NCBI GenBank assembly: GCA_046728935.1
Contig: JBKPFS010000043.1
Location: 1-9,538, forward strand
DNA: 9,538 bases
Direction: 5' to 3'
Origin: DATAFO01 sp046728935
Lineage (GTDB): Bacteria > Actinomycetota > Thermoleophilia > Solirubrobacterales > 70-9
Every line of letters starts with the position of its first letter. Position 1 is the first letter of the stretch. The notes below the pieces were generated by a model. It was given only the letters and a program-made list of their open reading frames with translations. It did not search any database and was not told the origin of the DNA. The position numbers and the translations under genes are program-made. Shown here one piece after another: positions 5,557 to 9,538 of this stretch.

Positions 5557-6204
5557 TCAGGCGCGCGCGCGAGTCCGAGTCTTGCCGGCGGGGCTCCTCG
5601 AGGTCGTGCGGGAGCGACGTGCCGAGCCCGAGCGACGGCGCGTCCCGCTCTTGCGCCGACGAGGGCCGCTCGTCCCGCGTTCGCCTGGCGGCACCTCCTC
5701 GCGCACGACAGCTTTAGCGAGCTGAGGTATCTGACGCTCTAGAAACCGCGCCATTCGCTCCTCATCCCGCCGGATCGACCGGGCCATCTTTGCGGTGTCG
5801 GCGTCGTTGAGGCTCTCGGCGAGCGTCTCGATCGCCGTGTAGGTGGCGATCTCCTCATGCTCGTTGAAGTATTCGGTCTTGGCGTTCTTGAGCATCTTCT
5901 CGGCGTCGCCGGTGCCCCTGACCATGTGAAGCGGACCCTTGGCGAGCGACTTCGCCTGACCGACCGCCTGGCCGGCGACGCTTTGCACGCGTGCAGGACC
6001 CTGACCGCTGATCCTCTTGATCCGCCGCTCGAGCTGGCGGCCGTGGTCCTTGGTCTCGGTGAGGTGCTCGCGAAGTCGCTTCGCGTACGGCTTCTTGGTG
6101 GTCATCCCAATGTGCGCCTGAAGCGCCGTCTCGAGCTCTCGCTCCTTGCCGTACGCCTCGTTGAGGTACTGCAACAGCTTCGCGTCTCTGGCTGTCTCAG
6201 CCAC
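5557..6204 (-). CDS. DUF892 (YciE/YciF-type) ferritin-like protein with basic tail
   Basis: The start is GTG (6202-6204), fixed by a strong SD, GGAGGTGG, 6 nt upstream. The four-helix layout is clear: KLLQYLNEAYGKERELETAL (about 9-28), PYAKRLREHLTETKDHGRQL (about 39-58), AKTEYFNEHEEIATYTAIE (about 108-126) and DTAKMARSIRRDEERMARFL (about 136-155). Glu/His pairs (E21/E23, E50 and H54, E115 and H116, D147/E148/E149) sit where di-iron ligands occur in this family. Residues after about 175 form an Arg/Ser-rich tail (RRRKSGTRRR) that could bind nucleic acid. The stop at 5557 may be premature. It lies beside a (GC)5 run (5561-5570), and a dinucleotide slip there would extend the tail to TGA 5525-5527, 3 nt before the next start. 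Family members are linked to stress responses (yciGFE is RpoS-dependent in enterics). A SigB-type promoter match lies upstream. Confidence 0.9.
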   Translation of the reverse strand: MAETARDAKLLQYLNEAYGKERELETALQAHIGMTTKKPYAKRLREHLTETKDHGRQLERRIKRISGQGPARVQSVAGQAVGQAKSLAKGPLHMVRGTGDAEKMLKNAKTEYFNEHEEIATYTAIETLAESLNDADTAKMARSIRRDEERMARFLERQIPQLAKAVVREEVPPGERGTSGPRRRKSGTRRRSGSARRSRTTSRSPAGKTRTRARA

Positions 6205-6210
6205 TGAAGT

Positions 6211-6218
6211 CCACCTCC
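6211..6218 (-). promoter_or_regulatory. Strong ribosome binding site (GGAGGTGG) for the DUF892 gene
   Basis: On the minus strand GGAGGTGG ends 6 nt before GTG 6204. This is the best SD in the window and the reason for choosing a GTG start. An overlapping ATG at 6220-6218 leads to a stop after 7 codons in another frame. Confidence 0.7.
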
Positions 6219-6248
6219 ATTGCTTGCTTGGGTCGCGATCTCCCTCGC

Positions 6249-6273
6249 GTACCCGTTTCTGCCGTCGTTAGCC
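6249..6273 (-). promoter_or_regulatory. SigB/SigF-type promoter toward the DUF892 operon
   Basis: The minus strand reads GGCT (6273-6270), a 15-bp spacer, then GGGTAC (6254-6249). This fits the Streptomyces SigB-type pattern GNNT-N14-16-GGGTAC/T. Transcription would start near 6242, giving a leader of about 38 nt that carries the GGAGGTGG SD. The -35 is the weaker half. Confidence 0.5.
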
Positions 6274-6280
6274 GGGGTAC
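6255..6280 (+). promoter_or_regulatory. SigB/SigF-type promoter toward the membrane protein/phosphoesterase pair
   Basis: GTTT (6255-6258), 16 bp, then GGGTAC (6275-6280) matches the alternative-sigma pattern at both boxes, and GTTT is also the Bacillus SigB -35. Transcription would start about 5 nt before ATG 6292, making a nearly leaderless mRNA. The -10 is the other arm of a 7-bp inverted repeat (CGTACCC 6248-6254, GGGTACG 6275-6281). Confidence 0.5.
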
Positions 6281-6291
6281 GTCGAAACGTC

Positions 6292-6651
6292 ATGGACACT
6301 CAGGACGCGGCCCGGACGCTGGCCCTGGGACAGGCCGCCTATTACGCCGTCACCGGTCTCTGGCCGCTATTCGACATCGAGAGCTTCGAGAGCGTCACGG
6401 GACCGAAGGTCGATCGCTGGCTAGTCAAGACCGTGGGCGCCTTGGTGACCGCGGTCGCCGCCAGCCTGACACTGGCGGCACGCAGCGACCCCACCCGACC
6501 GGAGATCGTAACCCTCGCCGCGGGATCGGCGCTGGCCCTCGGGGCGATAGACGTCATCTACGTCGCCCAGCGCCGGATCTCCGCGATCTATCTGATCGAC
6601 GCTGCGGCGCAGGCGGTCATCGTCACGGGGTGGGTCCGAAGCCGCCGCTGA
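6292..6651 (+). CDS. Four-helix membrane protein of unknown function (119 aa)
   Basis: ATG 6292 gives MDTQDAARTLALGQ and four hydrophobic segments at about residues 8-28, 45-63, 72-92 and 98-115. A characteristic motif lies between the first two: GLWPLFDIESFESVTGPKVDRWLV (split here as GLWPLFDIESFE, about 22-33, and SVTGPKVDRWLV, about 34-45). From memory this matches an unnamed family of small bacterial membrane proteins that carry 'WP...SFE.VTGPK.D.WLV'. No enzymatic residues are evident. The frame is open upstream to a TTG at 6220, but that extension would cross the predicted promoter, and ATG 6292 fits a nearly leaderless transcript from it. No clear SD is present, in agreement. The phosphoesterase gene starts 7 nt after its stop, so the two are an operon. 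Confidence 0.8.
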   Translation: MDTQDAARTLALGQAAYYAVTGLWPLFDIESFESVTGPKVDRWLVKTVGALVTAVAASLTLAARSDPTRPEIVTLAAGSALALGAIDVIYVAQRRISAIYLIDAAAQAVIVTGWVRSRR

Positions 6652-6658
6652 GGCTTCG

Positions 6659-7147
6659 ATGCTCGTCGCCGTGATTGCGGACACGCACCTTCCTCGCGGC
6701 GCCCGACGGATCCCGGAGCGCTGCTTGGAGCTGATCGCCGGCTCAGACGCGGTGCTGCACGCCGGCGACTTCAGCGCGGTAGACGTGGTCCGCGAGCTCG
6801 AGGCGATCGGGCCCTCGGTCCATGCCGTCCATGGAAACGTGGATGAGCCGGCCTTGCGCCGGCTCCTGCCCGCGGAACTGATTCTGCAGCTGGGTAGTGC
6901 CACCATCGCGGCGATCCATGACGCTGGTCCGAGGCGCGGACGCCTCGAGCGGCTGCGCCGTCGCTTCCCCGAGGTGGACGCGGTCGTCTTCGGCCACACC
7001 CATATGCCGGCGCATGAGCGGAGCGAGGGCTTTCAGATCTTCAACCCGGGCAGTCCGACTGAGCGCCGGCGCGCCGAGCGGCGCTCGATGGGGCTGATGC
7101 GCCTGAGTCGGGGACGGATCGACTTCGAACACGTCGTGCTCCCCTAG
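6659..7147 (+). CDS. YfcE/MJ0936-family metallophosphoesterase (162 aa)
   Basis: All metal-binding motifs of the calcineurin-like fold are present in order: ADTH (Asp8, His10), HAGDF (Asp37), HGNVD (Asn60), IHD (His87) and GHTHMP (His113, His115), followed by the NPGSPTERR signature of the YfcE/MJ0936 subfamily (about 129-137). The length is normal for this single-domain family. These enzymes hydrolyse phosphodiesters with two divalent metals such as Mn, and the physiological substrate is usually unknown. The third block is HD rather than the HGH found in many relatives, which I recall as common in actinobacterial members. It starts 7 nt after the upstream membrane protein gene, so both probably share the SigB-type promoter. 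Its TAG stop lies within CTAG (7144-7147), shared with the convergent transporter gene. Confidence 0.93.
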   Translation: MLVAVIADTHLPRGARRIPERCLELIAGSDAVLHAGDFSAVDVVRELEAIGPSVHAVHGNVDEPALRRLLPAELILQLGSATIAAIHDAGPRRGRLERLRRRFPEVDAVVFGHTHMPAHERSEGFQIFNPGSPTERRRAERRSMGLMRLSRGRIDFEHVVLP

Positions 7148-7684
7148 CCCGGCTGCTCGATCCGGCGCCGCACTTCCTCGATCCCCCTCGAAGTCGATCG
7201 GTGCACAGCGGTGGCGCGATGGACGACCCGAGTTCCAACGGAGCGCCTTGGGGCCAAGCCGCTCGCCGTTATCACCGGCGTGTCGAGCGGGTCAGTTAAG
7301 GACTGCCGCGGCGACGCATTTCTGCCCGCCGCCACGCGGGCCGGCACCGCCATGGCACCGCCGCCAAGAGCCGGAAGAGGCCGAGCGCGTCGTTGGTCGA
7401 TCCGGGCGCTGACTCGAGAGTGACCAAGGCGACCGAGAGCCAGGTTCCCGCCAGCAGTCCCATGCCGGTGCCGGCGACGACGTCGCGCGCGAGGAAGCCC
7501 AGGATCGACACCGAGAGCTGAAGCGGGAACAAACCCGAGCACTATCAGGGCGACGTGGCCCTTCGCTGCACGATCCAGTCGAGCTGGAGCCCGCTGATCA
7601 GCAGGGTCGCGCCGGCGAGCGCATGGAACCCGAGCGGAAGCGGATTCGCGATCGGCGCAGGAATATCCGAGGAGGCGCCTCCAT
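7144..7684 (-). pseudogene. GPR1/FUN34/YaaH-family (acetate/succinate-type) transporter, several indels
   Basis: Starting at ATG (7682-7684) the corrected translation reads MEAPPRIFLR, then IANPLPLGFHALAGATLLIS with the family signature NPxPLGx, SGLQLDWIV, then VALIVLGFVPLQLSVSILGF, LARDVVAGTGMGLLAGTWLS and LESAPGSTNDALGLF, ending near IEEVRRRIEQPG. These follow the family's helix order (six helices expected). Frame steps are needed at GG 7654-7655 (one base short), about 7558-7566, GGG 7525-7527 (one base extra), about 7349-7352, and again in the 3' third, where helices five and six are not cleanly readable. The normal length is about 190 aa, close to the span seen. These proteins move acetate or other short carboxylates across the inner membrane. 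The ATG follows the upstream gene's stop by one base (TGAGATG), indicating coupling. Confidence 0.72.
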
Positions 7685-7685
7685 C

Positions 7686-8062
7686 TCACGACACCACGAG
7701 CGCTGCGGCGCCGCCTGCTTCATCCGCGTCTTCAGGCAGGCGAGCTGGGTCGCCGTCTCCCCCGGTTGACGGTCTCGAGCAGTTCGCCGTCCCGAGCCCC
7801 CTGCGCCGCCTGGCCGACCAGCGTCCAGGGTGATGTCGCATTCGCAGGCCATCAGCTAGAGGTCGTGCGGGTCGCGCAACAGACCGAGCCCGCCGGTGCA
7901 CGTGCCGCCGAAGAGCTCGGAGTGCAGGCGATCGGGCTCGTCCTCCGCCTCCTCTCCGTATCGCGCGGCGACGGGCGAGGGTCTCGGCGTGCCGGCACTC
8001 CTTCGCCAGCTTCGCGCAGGTGTGGAAGCGCCGCGCACCACCTCCACGTTCTCCTGCGACAT
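7686..8062 (-). pseudogene. Conserved hypothetical protein, frame-damaged, upstream of the transporter
   Basis: Segments from several frames line up into one helical protein: FHTCAKLAKECRHAETLARR, RYGEEAEDEPDRLHSELFGG, GGLGLLRDPHDL, then LMACECDIT and, after further shifts, LKTRMKQAAPQALVVS, closing at TGA 7686-7688. I recall this arrangement (DEPxRLHxxLF, GGLGLLRDxHDLY, RxKQAAPQAL) as an unnamed actinobacterial family of about 130-170 aa. I know of no function. The nominal ATG at 8062 begins MSQENVEVVR, which looks like the start of SnoaL-like proteins, but the rest is not SnoaL, so this may be coincidence or a misjoin. A TAG at 7856-7858 sits where Tyr is expected (DLY). The stop is one base before the transporter ATG, so the two genes probably form a unit. 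Confidence 0.55.
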
Positions 8063-8139
8063 CGCCCCACGCGGTATCTCGCGGCGCAGGACGGGGTCGC
8101 GACGGAGTCGCGCGTGCTTCCCAGATCGCCGACAGGCTC

Positions 8140-8436
8140 TCAGGCGCCCGCGGTGCCTGACTCGCCGGAGGACGCCGGGGACTCGTCCGGCGGCTCTGGC
8201 GCGCGCTCAGAGGCCCCGGTGGGTGCCGGGCTTGCCTCCTTTTCCGCTTGCTTCTGGCGCGCATCACGCGCCATGTCGTCCAGCCGTTGGGCGACGTTTC
8301 TCGCGGTCGCCGCGAACTTCTCGAGGACCTCTGGCGCCTGTCGCTCGAATCCCTCCCGCGCTGCCGCCATCAATTGCTCAAGGCGCTCTTGGTACTCCTG
8401 AAGTCGCGAAAGTTGATCGTTGCTCTGCTCGGCCAT
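8140..8436 (-). CDS. Small coiled-coil protein with acidic, Pro/Ser-rich tail (98 aa)
   Basis: ATG (8434-8436) opens an undamaged frame. Residues about 5-65 form a continuous amphipathic helix or coiled coil (DQLSRLQEYQERLEQLMAAA, then ARNVAQRLDDMARDARQKQA). The last 30 residues are a disordered Pro/Ser/Glu tail (PAPTGASERAPEPPDESPAS). There is no signal peptide, membrane segment or catalytic motif, and I do not recognise it as a named family. A weak SD (AGGG) lies about 8 nt upstream. GGGTAA (minus, 8461-8456) is an imperfect SigB-like -10 without a good -35. It is the first gene of a minus-strand run toward the conserved hypothetical and the transporter, separated from them by about 77 nt. 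Confidence 0.75.
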   Translation of the reverse strand: MAEQSNDQLSRLQEYQERLEQLMAAAREGFERQAPEVLEKFAATARNVAQRLDDMARDARQKQAEKEASPAPTGASERAPEPPDESPASSGESGTAGA

Positions 8437-8623
8437 GGGAAAACCCTAGAGCGGTTTACCCAGAATCTTCGGCGGCTAACGCCGTTGCCGAGGGGAGCGG
8501 AGCGGGCCCCCTTCGCGCTTGCGCCTCCCAGGACCGCCGGGCGGAGCGCAGGGGACTGCCCTGGGCCTGGTGGAGGGTCTGCGGTCAGATTTGGCCGTGT
8601 AGAAGACCGCCGGGTGCCTCGCT

Positions 8624-8649
8624 GTGAAAAAAAGCCGTGAAAAAAACCC
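8624..8649 (+). repeat. 13-bp tandem A-tract repeat in a divergent intergenic region
   Basis: GTGAAAAAAAGCC is followed directly by GTGAAAAAAACCC, two 13-bp copies differing at one base. They sit 16 nt before the ATG at 8665. These are the only A7 runs in an otherwise very GC-rich window. They could bend DNA or be a polymerase- or sequencing-slippage site. The rest of the divergent gap (8437-8664) contains one short hairpin (CGGCG 8470-8474 with CGCCG 8480-8484) and no gene I can support. Confidence 0.6.
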
Positions 8650-8664
8650 CAAAGCCCAAATCGA

Positions 8665-9020
8665 ATGAAGGACGAAATCACCCGCGAACTCGAGTTGCTC
8701 GCGACGTCCGATGCGAGGTCGGGCAGACAAGCGCTGGCGAAGGTCACCGCGCTACGAACGCTCGAGCGGATCGAGCGTTCAACGAAGCGGCCGGTGCCGG
8801 TGGACGACGGCCGATCTCACCCCGGCGGCCCATCGTGGTGGGATCTCGACCGCGACGACTCCGACGACCCGCGAGCGGTGGCGGCGGTATTGGCTGCGGT
8901 GAGCAAGCTGGGTCGGCAGGGGTCGGTTGCCGCGCGGTCGCGCTCGAGCGGGCGCTACGGCGTACCAAGAACGTCGAGGATCAGCACGGGGCGCTCGACC
9001 GCATCCTCGGCCACGAGTAG
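8665..9020 (+). pseudogene. Small protein of unknown function (about 118 aa), one indel
   Basis: ATG 8665 begins MKDEITRELELLATSD, a helical N-terminus with TALRTLERIER, then a Gly/Pro/Trp/Asp-rich middle (PGGPSWWDLDRDDSDDP, about 53-69) and AVAAVLAAVSKLGRQG. The frame then runs into low-quality Ser/Arg sequence, while the next frame gives CRAVALERALRRTKNVEDQH and stops at TAG 9018-9020. Adding one G to GGGG 8919-8922 joins the two. The uncorrected frame would end at 9039. No SD is evident, and A-tract repeats lie directly upstream. I recognise no family. It resembles the short helical ORFs of phage-like regions only in general style. Confidence 0.55.
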
Positions 9021-9047
9021 GGGCCTACTCCCGGCATGAAACTAGGA

Positions 9048-9113
9048 CGAGTGCCCCAGCCGGGCGTCCGGCGGCCCGACTAGCCTCGGGCGCACCGGAA
9101 CAAGGGGCACTCG
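9048..9113 (+). repeat. 10-bp inverted repeat, 46-nt spacer
   Basis: CGAGTGCCCC (9048-9057) and GGGGCACTCG (9104-9113) are exact complements. The spacer is GC-rich with further short self-complementarity (GCCGGGCG and CCTCGGGC blocks). It lies between the small ORF and the IS110 remnant, and it could be an element end, a structured RNA or a terminator with a large loop. Confidence 0.5.
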
Positions 9114-9192
9114 GGAGAACGCAGACGGGCAGGCCGCGCATTACGGGATGGGCCGCGAGCCCGAGCTACTCAATGGCCGCCCCTGCGACTTG

Positions 9193-9261
9193 TCCGGTTG
9201 TGCTGCGAGCACGGATCCGTCGGTGTCGTTTGGCCCGCTGCGTCTCCTCCACACAACCGGA
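9193..9261 (+). repeat. 10-bp inverted repeat, 49-nt spacer, at the edge of the IS110 remnant
   Basis: TCCGGTTGTG (9193-9202) and CACAACCGGA (9252-9261) are exact complements. The right arm falls where recognisable IS110 transposase sequence begins. Nothing in the spacer reads as protein. Confidence 0.5.
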
Positions 9262-9538
9262 GAGCAGGCTATCCGGCGAGGCGCCGGCGCGCCACGGCCA
9301 CATCTCCAAGCGGGGCTCGCCGGCGGCGGCACATGCTCTGCGAGGCGGCCTGGATCGTCGTTCGCACCTCGGGCCCGTTGCGCGCCTTCTATCAGCCCCT
9401 GCGGGCCCGGCGCGGGGCGCAGATCGCGCTCGTGGCGACGGCGCGCAAGCTCCGCGTGCTCTTCTGGCACCTGCTCACCAACGAGCGGGACCACGCCTTC
9501 GGGCGGCCGTCGCTTCACCGCCACAAGCTCCGCCGGCT
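9251..9538 (+). mobile_element. IS110-family transposase, C-terminal fragment (runs off window)
   Basis: The frame from about 9251 reads PESRLSGEAPARHGHISKRG, then shifts once in the GGCGGCGGC repeat (9320-9330) into MLCEAAWIVVRTSGPLRAFY, RARRGAQIALVATARKLRVL and FWHLLTNERDHAFGRPSL. This is the Transposase_20-type C-terminal domain of IS110 recombinases: G-x-I-(S/T)-K-x-G, EAAW and VAxARKLxVLxWHLLT in order. The catalytic Ser motif of the family would fall in the SGE/KRGS region. The N-terminal DEDD (RuvC-like) domain, about 200+ residues, is absent: only about 230 nt separate this fragment from the preceding gene. It is therefore a truncated or internally deleted copy, and the gene continues past base 9538. 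Confidence 0.8.

Noticed and set aside
8370..8747. Minus-strand ORFs in the divergent gap (125 and 84 aa)
   Set aside because: There is no SD, they overlap the starts of both flanking genes antisense, and the composition follows GC content and the A-tract repeats.
1..9538. CRISPR array, rRNA, replication origin, integrase or att duplication of the tRNA 3' end
   Set aside because: I found no regularly spaced repeats, no rRNA-like sequence, no iteron or DnaA-box cluster, no recombinase other than the IS110 fragment, and no second copy of the tRNA 3' end.

Overview
The window is high-GC DNA with actinobacterial traits: GC-rich codon use, Streptomyces/Bacillus SigB-like promoter motifs, and expanded DUF892 ferritin-like proteins. 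Several proteins resemble ones I associate with Thermoleophilia/Solirubrobacterales. That placement is inferred from protein flavour, because there is no rRNA or marker gene. Many reading frames are broken by single-base indels, most of them in short homopolymers (about ten between 2057 and 8922). This looks more like residual long-read error than wholesale gene decay, so several entries marked 'pseudogene' are probably intact genes in the organism.

Layout. (1) 1-1200: the 3' part of a membrane protein gene, a nested hairpin, and a clean tRNA-Arg(ACG). (2) 1200-3640: a block of small, mostly unrecognised genes downstream of the tRNA: an 84-aa protein, a 55-aa ribbon-helix-helix (RHH) protein, a strong nested stem-loop, a coiled-coil protein translationally coupled to an acidic Glu/Gln-rich protein, and a secreted protein with its own promoter. 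The block ends where an ion-channel gene is cut off after about 50 codons, so it may be an integrated island, although no integrase or att repeat is visible. (3) 3640-4645: the channel fragment and an epoxide-hydrolase-like alpha/beta hydrolase with a scrambled 5' end. (4) 4638-6204 (minus): two ferritin-like genes. One is a plain DUF892 protein. The other joins a CDGSH iron-sulfur domain to one and a half ferritin-like bundles. (5) 6205-6291: a short divergent intergenic region with a SigB/SigF-type promoter match on each strand, sharing one palindrome. (6) 6292-7147 (plus): a four-helix membrane protein and a YfcE/MJ0936-type phosphoesterase. (7) 7144-8436 (minus): a small coiled-coil protein, a conserved hypothetical gene and a GPR1/FUN34/YaaH (acetate-type) transporter, the last two frame-damaged. 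(8) 8665-9538: a small unknown gene, two large inverted repeats and the C-terminal part of an IS110-family transposase running off the end.

The most coherent functional reading is a stress/iron module. Alternative-sigma-type divergent promoters appear to drive ferritin-like and CDGSH Fe-S proteins in one direction and a membrane protein plus phosphoesterase in the other. The most unusual items are the CDGSH-ferritin fusion, the symmetric divergent promoter, the stem-loop at 1880-1955 and the structured DNA in front of the IS110 remnant.
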